Assembly (NCBI GenBank): GCA_947247005.1
Contig: OX365944.1
Span: 19,195,501 to 19,259,500 of the forward strand
Length of the DNA stretch: 64,000 nucleotides
Direction: 5' to 3'
DNA from: Spisula solida
Lineage: Eukaryota; Mollusca; Bivalvia; Venerida; Mactridae
The position numbers and the translations under genes are program-made. The notes under the pieces are model-generated. The model did no database searches and had not been told where the DNA came from. It saw nothing but the letters and a program-made list of their open reading frames with translations. Shown one piece after another: positions 41,439 to 54,565 of the stretch (the stretch's first letter is position 1; the number at the start of each line of letters is the position of its first letter).

Positions 41439-42273
41439 TAAACATTTGTTTGTCGGATTTATCATGAGGCCGAATACCATATTTAGGAGTGTTAGGTAAT
41501 TATAGCCTGAAAGTATTTGGAGATTTGCAGGAGTGTGTTTAAACTGTAATTTAAAATGATTTAGATAAATGACTAATAATAACAAGGGGGCTGCTAATGC
41601 TGTCAGTGTTGTGACGTTAAATCTGTTTTTGTCCATTTAGAATATTGGTAAAGAGCGAGAAATGGAGATGACACAAGTAGACAGAGCAGCAAACGTCGTA
41701 TCTAAATAGAGATGACATCATACCGCTAGAACTGGATTGGTGTATGAATAAGACGAAGAGGGAGTAGACAAGAAGATTGGGAGACAAAAGAGGTGGAGAT
41801 AAAAGAGTGTTGATGTTCTGAAGATTAGTAATTTACATAATTATAGCTACACGTATATGTGTTGAACGTAATTTTATGTGTTCACTAGCAGCACCATTCA
41901 TAACAAGGCAAGCCATAGTCCTCAGTTCAGACAATGCGAAGTGTGAATCTAAGTTAAATGATGTCGGACAAATACTAGAATTGTTTACATGACCTAAAGC
42001 GACTATTGTCCTTGAGATGACCATAACTATTAAAAACAAATAACATTATTATTATAATTGTATTCACATTGTCGTAATGGAGCTCCAAGAAATAATAAAA
42101 TATTGGGAGAACTAACTCTGATGTCGATACAATGATAAATGTCAATTTTAACTATTTGTGTTGCCTTTTTGGAAGATTTCGGATTGCAATCTATTACTCA
42201 ATGGGGTGATTTGATACATGATTGAGTTGTTACATGATTAGAAGCTGGTCTGGCATTTCTTTACATGTTTATA

Positions 42274-43009
42274 CACTCGGCAAAACTTATAAGTACACAC
42301 GTCGTTTTATCGTTATAACTTTTTTATTTTTTATTATTGTTGCATGACATTTTGTGTACATGGTATTGACTGTCAAACGACTGGATAATGAAGTTTTTTC
42401 TACAAAATTAAATACAGCGGTTCATTGAACCATGAAACGTCAAAAACCGTAAAATGGCCGTGAAATTGACGCGTATTTGCAAATTATTTTTATGTAAGGT
42501 AAATTTGAATTTTAGATTTATTGTCAAATTAAAAAAACACTAAATAATTCGATTTTTCAAACAACAACATGGTGTTCTTTTACTTTTAAAAATATTTTTT
42601 ATCGTTATGGTCAAGGGGAGTTAACCATGTTCCAAATTTCATTTTTTATCAGAAGTTTATATTTTTAAACCTAAAGTGTGCTTGTTCCTATCATTGTTTT
42701 CTTTATTACTGTGTCCGTGATAGAAACATAGACTTGAAACCGTACTGTATCAGCGCAGCGGGGCCATATGTGCATTAGCTACCTGACAATCGCCCGATGA
42801 ACACACGGCATTATTGTGTTTTTTTAGATTCTGCTGTTGGCATCATTAGTTTATTCTGTTTGTGGCAATTTAAATCAGATGTTAAAAACATCGATTGTAT
42901 TGTAACTCTACATATCCAATGTACATATGTTGAAATTTTCACGATCATGCACGCATTGACGACGCTATGGGCAAATAAACAAGTGTGTACTTATAAGTTT
43001 TGCCGAGTG
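42274..43009. mobile_element. 736-bp TIR element with TA target (MITE) in U5
   Basis: Left end CACTCGGCAAAACTTATAAG and right end its perfect inverse CTTATAAGTTTTGCCGAGTG. The repeat extends 27 bases, to GTACACAC. TA lies on each side. U6 preserves the uninterrupted site at about 56,990. The interior has no transposase frame; a 94-codon plus frame (42,797-43,081) runs out of the element and has no recognised domain. The TA target fits Tc1/mariner-type transposition (inference). Confidence 0.92.
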
Positions 43010-44150
43010 TATATATCATCGTTTTATATGCTACTCAATCTAACCTACAAACGTTTATCATATTCACATTCGTATGTGTGAAATTAAAACTAGATTATTA
43101 AAGCGGCATGTCAACGTTTCTTTTCTCATATATATTCAATTTCAACCCACCCAACAATTGTACACAATGAGTACTAGTATGTTATGTTATATTGTTAACG
43201 GTGGGTTTCTAAACTTAGGGGAGTTGGTCTACGTGTAGAGAACATCTGCAAAAGCATTTCTAAATAAAATTTGATGGTTTCAGCTTAATAAAATTACATG
43301 CATTCTGCCATAATAATATTAGATAAGTCTTAGATATTTCAGCCGTATTACTGTTGTAACTGAGTCATTCAGCTTGGGCCTTCAGCTTTTTGATTGCTGA
43401 AACTTGTTCATTCAGCGTATTTACGATAGCTTGGACTTTGGCGGATCATTTATTTGTTCAGTTGGGCATTGTGCCTTGTATATTTTTATGCTGTTTCTGT
43501 GCTAGGCTGGTAAAGTTGAGTGATGCCTTCCCTGTCTTATTAAATATTATCTTTCTGCATCGTTGTTCTCAGGTCAGGAATTGTTTCATTTTACAGTTTA
43601 CAGAACAAAAAGTTGAAAACGAATATACATACGCATTCACCAAAGATCAACATACTAGTATTCCAATTCAATTTTGTCCTAAATATATTGTTTTCATTTT
43701 TAGATGTATTGGAGATCTCGATTGTTATCATGTACAAAATACGAATATACCAAATTTGTTAACATGTTGAAAACATTGAAAACATTATTTTTTGTTGAAA
43801 ATGCGAGTCATTGTACTTTATTGAGACTGAAGCCAATCAAGAACAAAATTAAACTAGAACTCCAAGAAATTTCCGCCCTCTCTGACTTCATACAAATGCG
43901 AATATTGGATTATTTAATACAGTATGTTATTTATTGTACATTTGTATATATGATGTCATATCTAATAAAACGATTTCAGATTTAAACTGCTGTCTGCAAT
44001 TATCTTGTTTTGTTTGATAAATCAAGACTAACCTGATTATGTGATGGAAAATAAGAAAGTTATATGACGTCACATTGTAAATCGTACCTTACCAGGTTAT
44101 TGACTTTGCGTTGCTGCATCTTTACGTGGGTATACTGGCATCCCTGTATA

Positions 44151-44249
44151 ATGTTATTTTTAGTCGTCTTCATCGCATTACATCATTATTCGCTGTGTAT
44201 TGATGACAATACCGACTTCATGTATGAGGTGACGTCGTTTGGGCGTTGA
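44151..44249 (+). pseudogene. Decayed signal-peptide-like frame (U5 copy)
   Basis: Reads MLFLVVFIALHHYSLC, then IDDNTDFMYEVTSFGR and a stop. It can be extended upstream to 44,064 in the same frame. Protein-level similarity to the U3 and U4b copies holds over about 29 residues. The U6 counterpart (58,132) has a deletion that shifts the frame after HHYS. Confidence 0.28.
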
Positions 44250-45436
44250 AGAATGCAAAAAGAAGACCACTAAATTACTATCACCACACAAACTGTTCGA
44301 CTCAACCAGCTAACATACACCATTCTCCGATACGCCGACCATTTAGAGGATGACCTTATATGGTAATCAAGTGATCAAGACAATACTCAGATAGTCTACA
44401 AAACATTATTGTGATTGTTGACTTTTGTATGACTTCCTTTATTAAGACCGAATCATCATCGTCGGACTGGCATGAGTAATTCTGTCTTGGTTAAGTCGAT
44501 ACCGCACGTCTCAGTAACCTATAGTATCTCATCTCAGACAAGAGAATGTTGCTGATCTGCCGCGATTTGTCATGGAGTCTAAAAAAACCACATATATATT
44601 ACAGAATGGCTTAGAAATGTAGTTGTTTGCGATAAGGATGTATGGTGTTTTGGTGTAATGCACACACAATCAGATATGGTCTGCTGCCAGATAGATAACA
44701 TCGTATTACAGACATTGATCGAAGTTGGACTTAATCACACAATAATCTTACATTCCCTCACGGACACTAAATGAGGTCATTAACGTTGATTCAAATTGGA
44801 CATCGTTAATCATAAATAGTATATTTAGTGTTTACGCGTCTATTAACTTCGATCTGGGTAAATTATTTGGAGATATTGTAGTGGGTAACATGTGATTGTC
44901 TCAATAAAGCAAGACATTTCACTCTATCACAAGATTGCATTATATGAAGCAAAGTTGTTCGAGGAAACGTTACCAAGTAAGTGGCATAAGGGGGAGATAT
45001 TTTGTAGCGACCCGGGTTCATATACGGATGGTGGCACTCACATGCCTGCCATATTTCAGCAGAAAGCTGACTGGCAAATTTAAACTATGCTCGGTGTTGT
45101 AGTATGCACTACTGGCAGCGTTGTAACCTAAGATCAAAGAAAGTTTGTATAACAGTTTGTAGACGTTTATGTGCGGTTGCCCGAAATTGCTGATTTATTT
45201 TCGACAGTTTTAAGTTGGTAAGCCTAACTGTCACTTATACACTGTAAATATGGACTTCTATAACGGACCGCATTAAAATGCCAGAAAACAAACAACAAAC
45301 TGAGAATAGAAGAATATATTTCGTTTGTATTGTTTTGTACCGATAATAATGGCGTAAATTCCGTCAGATCCGTGAAATCTATCAGTGCACAAGCGCCGAA
45401 ATGTCTAAGCCGGTGTGAAATGTGTTTCATGATGTA

Positions 45437-46091
45437 GTATTCGGGTATGGACTCATGGTTGGACATACCAACGTTGTAAGAAATGTACTGACTATGTGTA
45501 TAAAGTAGCTTCCAGGCATGGGCTTATGGTAGGACATACCAATGTTGTAAGTAATGTACTGACTATGTGTATAATGTAGTATCCTGGCATGGACTTATGG
45601 TAGGACATACCAACGTTGTAAGTAATGTACTGACTATGAATATAATGTGGTATCCTGGCATGGACTCATGGCAGGATACACCGACGTTGTAAGTAATTTA
45701 CTGACTATGTGTATAATGTAGTAACTGGCCATGGACTCATAGTAGGACATACCAACGTTGTAAGTAACGTACTGACTTTGTGTAGAATAAAGTATCCGGG
45801 CATGGATACATGGTAGGACATACCAACGTTGTAAGTAATGTACTGACTATGTGTATAATGTAGTATCCTGGCATGGACAAATGGTAGGACATACAAACGT
45901 TGTAAGTAATATACTGACTATGTGTATAACGTGTATAATGTAGTATCCTGGTATGGACTCATGGTAAGATATACAAACGTTGTAAGTAGTTTACTGACTA
46001 TGTGTATAATGCTGTATCCGGGCATGGACTCATGGTAGGACATATCAATGCTGTAAGTAATGTACTGACTATGTGAATAATGTAATATCCG
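45437..46091. repeat. Minisatellite A2, 71-bp monomer, about 9 copies
   Basis: Same monomer as A1 but without the CTCGTAGTTGGCC variant and with more point differences between monomers. Confidence 0.95.
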
Positions 46092-46500
46092 GACCACAGG
46101 GGTCTGTATCGACTCACTGGTCGCTCATTCACGTGTATGACGTGTATAATTCATTCGCTAAGTTTCAGGATAATGTGACAGGATTGTCTTAGTTTAACTG
46201 CACACCTTAAAATGAAATACAGGCATAACATCTCCACTAAAGAGTCATATCTTCATTTTTCTGAATAGGTGTATATGTACAGTCATGAATGCATTTTGTT
46301 TGACGCATTCGTGTAGTTTAAGAGAACAATCGGATTATATAAGGCCGATAATTAATTAAATTACATGTTCCGGAAGTACTCTTTGTCATGCTATGAACTT
46401 CAACAATTGTGCAGTCAGTCTAGTTTCACCATGTATACTCTAACGTATGAGAGTAGAGTGTGTATAGGATGTGATCACTTATCCAGCAACGCTTGTAGGA

Positions 46501-46572
46501 GGCTTAAATAGCTCAGTCGGTAGAACATTCTTTCTGTAGACGAAAGGCCTCGGCTTTAAGCCTCGGCTATGT
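46501..46572 (+). repeat. tRNA-derived SINE relic (D2)
   Basis: GGCTTAAATAGCTCAGTCGG has a perfect A box (TAGCTCAGTCGG). An anticodon-stem-like TTTCTGTAGACGAAAGG follows, and a weak B box GGCTTTAAGCC. The terminal stem is poor. It is not a functional tRNA. Confidence 0.65.
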
Positions 46573-46748
46573 TACACATTGTTTTTCTGTGCCAAACGTA
46601 AATATTACACACATTACGCCTTAATGACTTACTCAAGAGGTTCCGTATTATCGTACTGAAGGGATTCGATGAATACTTGTACACATGTGGGTGTATGTAG
46701 ATGTATTTATATGATTTGACTACTAATAGGGGAGAAACATGTGTAGAC

Positions 46749-46812
46749 GCCCGGATATCTTAGTCGGATGAGCATTCACCCAGTAAGCGATATATCCTGT
46801 TTTAAAGTCACG
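46749..46812 (+). repeat. Second tRNA-like relic (D2)
   Basis: GCCCGGATATCTTAGTCGGA then GCATTCACCCAGTAAGCGAT: tRNA-like 5' half with no proper T arm. Confidence 0.5.
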
Positions 46813-47334
46813 ATAAGGCATAACATTATTCTCACCCGGTTTCGGTATCAATGTATGAATAGTGGTCTACCATACGACAAGCACCAATACAAAAACATCT
46901 GAGATTTCTGAGATTATCCATATGTGTGTCATCAAGTCAACCTATTTATTACTAGTCTCCTGTTTTCTATCATAATTTATATTTATTGTTGTTTTTTCTG
47001 ATGTTCTGTTATTTATTTCATGCATAAGTCGATAGGTTACAATATTTCTATATCTTAGTATTTTGTTTAGGATCAATGGTGACGATGGAACTAGGCATAA
47101 ACTAGCGGCATACTAGTAATAAATCACAGCAACTTGTTGCCACGTACGTACAGACAAAACATGAATTATAAGTACTATTTTAGTCTAGTTTTATATAGTT
47201 TTTATATAATCGTTATAATTCATGCGTGTACGCACAACATTTCAGTAAAACGACTAGTAACATAATGTATGCTCACTGTTTTGTGTATTATTTTTTGTGC
47301 ACTGATTTTAAATGTTCGCCACATGCTTTGTTGC

Positions 47335-47826
47335 AGCTGGAAATACACTCTCCGAACAGCCATGTTGTAACCGGAACTACACACTATACGTACAGCTATG
47401 TTGTATCCGGAAGTACACTCTCCGAACAGCCATGTTGTAATCGGAAGTACACTCTCCGAACAGCCATGTTGTAATCGGAAATACACTCTACGTTCTGCCA
47501 TGTTGTAACCGAGAGTACACACTGCGTACTGCATGTTGTGCCCGGAAGTTACACTCTGTGTTCTGCCATGTTGTAACCGGAAGTTTACACTGCGTACTGC
47601 ATGTTGTGCCCGGATGTACACTCTGTGTATTGCCATGATGTGCCAGGAAGTACACTCTGCGTACTGTCATGTTGTGCTCGAAAATACACTCTGCGTACTT
47701 TAATGTTGTGCCCGGTAGTACACTTTGCGTACTGTCATGTTGTGCCCGGTAGTACACTCTGCGTACTTTAATGTTGTGCCCGGAAGTACACTCAGCGTAC
47801 TGTCATGTTGTGCCCGGAAGTACACT
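47335..47826. repeat. Minisatellite B2, 34-bp monomer, about 14 copies
   Basis: The left part has ACTCTCCGAACAGCC monomers, the right part GCCCGGAAGTACACTCTG monomers, with intermediates between them. The repetitive minus-strand frames at 47,220-47,757 are artefacts of the array. Confidence 0.95.
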
Positions 47827-49274
47827 GCAGATTGATTGGAATTTCATGCGTAGGCATATCATAAGCATTAATTTGTTTCGACGAAAATTTACAAATGTAT
47901 GAATTACCCTGTAACATATCACCGGTTACATTGATACTCTGTACTCTACTCCAATAGGTGACATGTGTTTACAGTCATACAGCACTAACGAGTAAAGCTA
48001 CCTTTTTCTATTTTACTTATTGACTACTTGTATTACTGACAAACGCTTATGTTATCTATCTGTCTCTCTTGTATCATTGTACCGTTTCCGACTTCTGTAT
48101 CAAGCTCCTGTAATTACGTATTTTACAAACATTGTTAACATAAGAAGCCGTATTCTGGGAATACTTACATCCTTGTGTGGAAACGAAAGAGGCTCATAAA
48201 CATACGTGATTCAGTTTAATTGGCATTAAACCTTCTCTAACCGTCGTTAGTCGTTCATTTAAGTCCACTTAAAGGCTTACATCAGTCTAACAACCTAACC
48301 AACACCGTGCTAATCTGCTCCTCATCTAATCACATGTTAAGGTGTTTAGTGAACTATATATTTCCCCACACGCCTTTAATGAGTACGTCTTAATTTCTTT
48401 GATAAATTCAAAGTTATCATTTCGTCTAGAATTCTGTCATCTATACTGCTGTAATAGAACACTTTCCCTAGCTTAATTCATACTAACAAGGCATCAATCG
48501 ATACGTAGATTGGCTAAATCGCAAGTCATCAATGTCACGTAGAAACAAGCTCTTTCTCAAATACACGCGAACTTACACTCAAATTGACAGATATTCGTTT
48601 GTAAAGCTGATATTGTGAAATAAAAACGCAATGGTTTTGTCTTTATTCATATACATAATAACCATGTATATGCGCAATCGATTCGTTCTCGCTAGATCGG
48701 TTTGAACGAGGTCGGTACTAGATTCAAGCGTTGTATGGGCTTGGAATCTTTTGCAGAAATGTTTTGTACAACTGATTGAAATGTTAACACGAATGTTTAT
48801 TTGGTGTATTATTGAAATAGTACTAATTCTAGCAATACTAATATGAGGGTTGTATATAAAAGCCTCCATTAAACTCATGGCTTAATTGAAAAAATGATAT
48901 CCAGTTCGTCAATTGTCGCCTATGTTTGGACTACCCTCGTCGTAAAAGAATAAATAGTATGTTAATGCAACTTTATTTCCGTTCTTGCTCGTTTAATGTA
49001 ATGCCACGATGACTTTGTCAGTTTTGAAAACTGCTTCTTCTCCTGAGTTAGTATTGAGGTTTAAATTAGAACGAGTGTAAACAGTCTTGGGGTTTTACTT
49101 ATAAAACTTAACGGTGCAAAAATATTGAAATGTGGTTTTAATTATGAGATGGTCTTAGTTTACAAAATGTCTCAAGTTAGTGAGTGTTCAGTGTATTTAG
49201 AAAAGCAAGGTGATAAGTTTATACTAGTTTATTTTAGGTCAATTGTGAAACAAGTTATTCAACCTAAATCAATC

Positions 49275-49486
49275 ACGCTCGATACCTCATTCCTGATGTT
49301 ATCCATTGCGACGTGGGTATGAGTGAAGAGAAGCCAGTTTAAATTTTTAGCTGAGCGTCTAGCAAGGGAATTACTGGTAACGCTACAATTTTAATTTCGT
49401 CTTTAGTTTGACGCGGCCAAGGCTCGAAACAAAGACCACCCGCACTCAAGCGGACGCTTAAACACTGGGCTATCTAGGTAGCGGTG
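49275..49486 (-). mobile_element. tRNA-derived SINE, V-SINE-like (D2)
   Basis: Orthologous position to the D1 copy, so it was duplicated with the unit rather than inserted again. Here the B-box region reads GTTTCGAGCC, closer to consensus than in D1. The CTTGCTAGACGCTCAGC phrase is kept. Confidence 0.66.
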
Positions 49487-52400
49487 ATATTCATTAGAAG
49501 GAAATTTATCATAAAGTAAACAAGTTTGTCGGCTTATCTTTTAAGTCTCAAATTGCTAAATCGAAGCATTTTAGCATTTTTATCTTCAATAATTACTGAA
49601 TAACGTGTCATAGAAAACGGAAACAATTAATTAAACACGTATTATTTGTTTTGTACAGTTTTGAAGTAACAATCAATTTTTAATGTTCTTCAGATTAATT
49701 AGTAAAAGTGACACCACTCAATCTGCCTCCAAATAAGGAAGAAGATAGCTGTTTTTGCTCCTGTTGTACGGCATACACTCCCCGGTCCCCGACAGAAGGG
49801 TTTCATTGATTTGCGATTAAGTAAACCTTGTTACGACTGTACGGCGAATGTGTCAATAGAACTTATTTACAATGATTCCATGTTTCATAAGACTTAGCCG
49901 TAATTAGTATGCCAAACACTGACGTGTTGTTTCCGCCCTCCAAGCGAAGGTAGGCGGTGTCGTTTGACAGTTGTCAATAGCATCGAGCAATCGGAGGTAG
50001 AGTAAGAAATTCCAATAGTATATACGTCTGCGCAACGGAGAAAAATAAAGAATGAATTATTTGACTAGGGAAGGGGATTGACTTTATTGGAAACTGTAGA
50101 GTCCAAGTTTGTTTTAAGTAATTTTTATAAGTCTGCTATATATAGAAGCTAGACTTTATGATCGCTGTATTCCCCAGACATTTTTATGTAGATATATATA
50201 TACGTCTAACGTTGGTCCACATATAATTACAAGTTTTCTAGAATTTCGTGACAACAAATTGCGGATAATTATGGACATATGCATTCATCGCCTATGGCAG
50301 ACAATGTATCAATCCTGATAATGATATGTTACCTGGTCAAATAGATCGGGTCAATTAGGGCTAAAATGTACTTACACATGATAAAATATTTTTCTGTTCA
50401 ATTATTTATAGAGCTACGACGATTCATGGAATCAGTGGTTGCATTCTATTGGACCTATCTCGCCGTCAGTAGTTTTTATTTTTCACTGCTGCTCATGTTT
50501 GAATATATACGCTAGTGGGTATGTATACACACATATTTTAATAATGCCAGTCTAGTTTCAGCAATCAAAAAGCTGAATGCCCAAGCTGATTGACCCAGTT
50601 CCAACAGCACAAGGTGTTCTATTAGTTATCATGACTTGCTTCAAGGGACCATCACGCAGGCTGGACATCTGACTGGCAGACAGAAAGTTAAAGTGGTGGT
50701 TGTGTGCTCTCACTGATTGTGAACATACGCGGAGAATACAATGTAATATAACATTATACATACAAAAATACAACAAAACGATGTTATCGAGAAAGACACT
50801 TTAATAACACTTCAAATGAGCGTCGTGGACGAACACCCCATAGTCATGAATAATACAAGGCAAAAATAAATAAATTGTCTCCTATGATATATATACATAT
50901 ACAGTACAATCTCACCAGAACGTCCCCTGTGAAATACACGTTTAACGATTACCTCGATTATTTTGTGCGTAGTTAATTATTTAGTATAGAGAAAGATTGC
51001 TGTTGAGACAGACGTTGTTATATCAGAGGGTTGTGCTGGATAGGTTGCATGGCTCTATGAACGCTGATACTCAAAACAAGGCAATGGCGACTCGTGTTTC
51101 TCAAATCAGTTGATCGTAAAAACTAGAAAATATCAATTAGTTAATTGTTAAAACTAATAAACTAGAAAATACAGACCGAATAAATTTTACGATGTGTATC
51201 TTTTCTTATTCATTCGAACTATTGTTTTAAATTCGACGAGTCTTTTTGCGTAAAAAATCGACAACGAAAGATAACGAGATAACTAGAGTCGAAATAATGG
51301 TACAGACATATACGTGTATTCTAACACATTAAACTGTTTACAGAAAATCGCCACAAACGTTCATATAAAGTGATTACGTTAAGTAGAGCATCATATTTTA
51401 CCAGGCCTTTTATCAAGGAAGATCATTCTTGATATTTGTACTCACAAGCGGCACAAGACAATGTCAGTACTTATAAATACGTTACCAGTGTTGCTTAGTT
51501 TCACTAGAAAACACAAGGCAAGAGAATGATAGAGTAGTTCTCCGCGTAGTATGCGACATGTGGTTGTTTATTAGTGTCTGGCCCTATAAAGAGAGACCAA
51601 ACAGCTCATAGACAGAATATGCTGAAGTTGATGTCCCATTTGAATGTCTGTATAAGAAAAGCTAGTCTGTGCACAGCATGGACTGGTAATATACAGCTGT
51701 TTTATGATGTAATGACTTAAAACATATCAAAAACAAAAAAGGGACAAAAAATAAAGCCGTTATAATGATTTTAGACACTGAAAACTAACACATATTGAAT
51801 GGCTACAATGCAATGAAAGCAAACACTTGTATGTGATATTGCAGCATAATAACACATGGTTTCAACTGTGATGTAAAGAAATTATAATACCTAATTGAGA
51901 AACCTTTTGATGCAAAATTGGGCCACACATGGTTGCAAACCTGAGTTTATTGCGTTAATAAAAATGTATCAAAATTGTTGTTTTTTCTAAGGCATCTTCA
52001 GAAGTCAATACAAATTATTATCCGTTATTTAAACAGACATTCTAATTCACCAAACATCAATGACAACATACACAAAGAAATTATTTAGATTATTTTAGTG
52101 TTGTTGTATGGCGCATCGACAACTAATGGTGATGTCAAAAAAATATATATAAATTATACGAACTATAATTCATTTTTAGATTGGTATAGTACGCAAGCAC
52201 AAAGGAACGTAAGCACACCAGCTAAATAAATAAATACTGCACTACTTTGATAACAATTACACATTGAATTTTATCGATGAATTATTATTTATATAAATGA
52301 GATACACAGAAAACACATAATTAGAAAAAACGAAAACATTATATTTAACGTATATTGTAATATTATTGCACATAATATATGTATCTGCAATTATATATGT

Positions 52401-53333
52401 ATTTTCAAGATGATAAAAGGTTATATCAAATAATACATGTAAATGATTAAATATATTATATAATATATAAAGCACTAATTAACATTTTATACATATTTCC
52501 TTTCAATAATTCCACACCAAGCATTCGAATAAAATGTATTCTATTCACAATCTAACTACTACTCCTTTTACATTATCCATACATAAACTCACTGATCGTA
52601 CACCAGTTTCTATGGCAACTACATGTATACTAAATAAAATTTCGGATAGAACCGTTAAAAAACCAAAACAAAACATCACGTGTACGATCTATTGCGCAAT
52701 CATTTCACAAACGAATACGCGTGCCATCCGAAAATATGATCCATTTTGATAAAACAAATGTAGTTCCTTTCAGCCTCTCAAACCATCATACAACAAACCT
52801 CCTTAACAACAATACAAACATACTTCATCTTAACATCCATAGAAACATAACTGAAACAGTGCATAACTGGTTAAGAATAATTATAGTACATAACTAGTTA
52901 AGCATTACATAACTAATTGAATATAATTATATACCCAGTAGACATTTAAAATAAAAATTTTACAAACCGCATTTAAACAGATACTGTAAAACCATAAACA
53001 TTCGAGGGGTTATTTTTATTATTTCGTTGGAGGATTCTACAAGGCAAATAAACCCTCACGATTATTTGACTTACGAAATATGTAACAATGGGTTATCGTT
53101 TAAATGCTTTATGACCCAACGACTTTTTATTAAAATTCACGAAACTTTAAAGCCCATGAAAAATAATTATTTTACAGTATTTGTATGATCGTACTAAAAG
53201 CTCAGCTTACTTGAATACTAATTTCATTTTCTAAAATATATATATCTACAGACATTTGTATAACACTAGTTATTTATCGTTTTTTAATACAATATTCCCA
53301 AACAGTATTTCTTATATTCGAACATTGCCATCT

Positions 53334-53482
53334 TTAAAACTCAGTTGCCGGTGCATCTTGAGGTAAATTAGGGACAGGGCTGTTCACACCCCTTCCTCCT
53401 GGCTTTGGAGCGACCTTTGGTGACTTGGCTCGGCTAATCACTTTAATCTTTGGACCGTCAGCATCCCCTTCTGTTGGTAGTG
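53334..53482 (-). CDS. Candidate terminal coding exon (C-terminus of unknown protein), D2 copy
   Basis: Acceptor with a long pyrimidine run (CTTTTTTTTTAAACAG), then two bases and 48 codons to TAA. It starts LPTEGDADGPKIKVISRAKS, continues PKVAPKPGGRGVNSPVPNLP, and ends QDAPATEF. Relative to D1: Gln to Leu at the first full codon, Arg to Lys, Cys to Gly, and silent changes in Lys, Gly and Phe codons. Length, phase and stop are unchanged although flanking sequence has indels, which suggests selection on protein in the recent past. The protein is unknown. Confidence 0.55.
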
Positions 53483-54365
53483 CTGTTTAAAAAAAAAGAT
53501 TACTTTATCAATAAGAAACAAAGATGCCTTGGATGGTCATACAGTTGTCCAACAAATAAACTTAGTAATTTCACAAACAGAGTTATATCTAATTCATTAT
53601 ATAATTCATTATAACTCAACGTTTATATTAGTACTCCTTTTAATTACTACACTCCTTTATTATACACCTTTTGAACACGACCATCTATCGTGGTGGGTAC
53701 AGTTATAGCCGACTAGAAGATTACCCACACGCTCCATGCTCTATTACAGGGTTTGCGAGGTTAGGTTCTTCCATGGCCTTGGTTACAGTCGCTCACTCCA
53801 AGCTTTCAGTGTGGAAGAGCAAATACGTATTGCCCCAGCAACAGTTACCTAAACATCGTAAACTAGTATAACTGAAAACGGTTGACAATTGATATGTTTC
53901 GGGAAGTACAATGTAACATTTTCGGAGAGCTCATCTATATTTGGTCATGGCATGGGGAAGGCCAGATTCCGCTCTTTGGAACATAACATGTACTATAAAT
54001 ATGTTGCAATGAGAGGATTATGAGGAAATACGGTACAGTACCATGTATTAACTGATGGTGTTTGCATTTACAGTTCTCAGGATGAAAGAAAAAAATAAAA
54101 GAGGAAAGGCGACATATAATGTGTATACACCGAAAGCACAAGAGACAGACGAAATATAGAAACACACGTAAACATCTATAAAACTATTATCTTAACACTT
54201 TCTTCTTTTATTATTACAAACAACATACACGTATGTATAATACGCTATTCCGTTAAGACCATCGTACTTTCATCTACTTGACATATAATCAGCGATATGA
54301 CGATATACTTAAAACGATGTGATACACGATAATGTGATTCAATGCCATAATAGAGTGACCCGCAT

Positions 54366-54565
54366 ACGACACGTTAGGGTGATTCAAAGACACCATAGTG
54401 CGATGAATAGACACAGTATGGTGACCCAAAGACACGTTATGGCGATTCAAAGACCCGGTAGGGCGATGCAAAGATCCGGTAGGGCGATTCAAAGACACGT
54501 TAGGGCGATTCAAAGACCCGGTAGGGCGATTCAAAGACACGGTGGGGCAATGCAAAGAAACGACA
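54366..54565. repeat. Minisatellite C2, 21-bp monomer, about 9 copies
   Basis: Shorter and more diverged than C1. The 108-codon minus frame (54,289-54,615) crosses it and shares its last 28 or so residues with the D1 frame (NVSYAGHSIM then VYHIVLSISSYR). Confidence 0.93.

Larger units (their letters stand above)
29129..45428. repeat. Large tandem unit D1 (about 16.3 kb)
   Basis: It contains minisatellite A1, tRNA-like relics, minisatellite B1, a long unique-looking block with a SINE and a candidate exon, minisatellite C1, and a 5-kb unit copy (U5, from about 40,565). The same order repeats in D2. Long segments such as 34,520-34,660 are essentially identical to D2 (about 49,920-50,060). The stretch 33,680-38,025 holds no open frame over about 80 codons and, outside the SINE, no recognised element. 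Confidence 0.92.
40565..45428. repeat. 5-kb unit, copy U5 inside D1
   Basis: Similarity to U2-U4a begins at CAGGACAGCATAATC. In U2 this point is about 880 bases into the unit (10,446), so the D units carry the 5-kb unit without its first part. Two insertions (41,031-41,438 and 42,274-43,009) are absent in U6. Confidence 0.88.

Noticed and set aside
43390..43770. 126-codon plus frame in U5
   Set aside because: The U6 copy ends earlier through a frameshift, composition is hydrophobic and AT-driven, and no domain was recognised.
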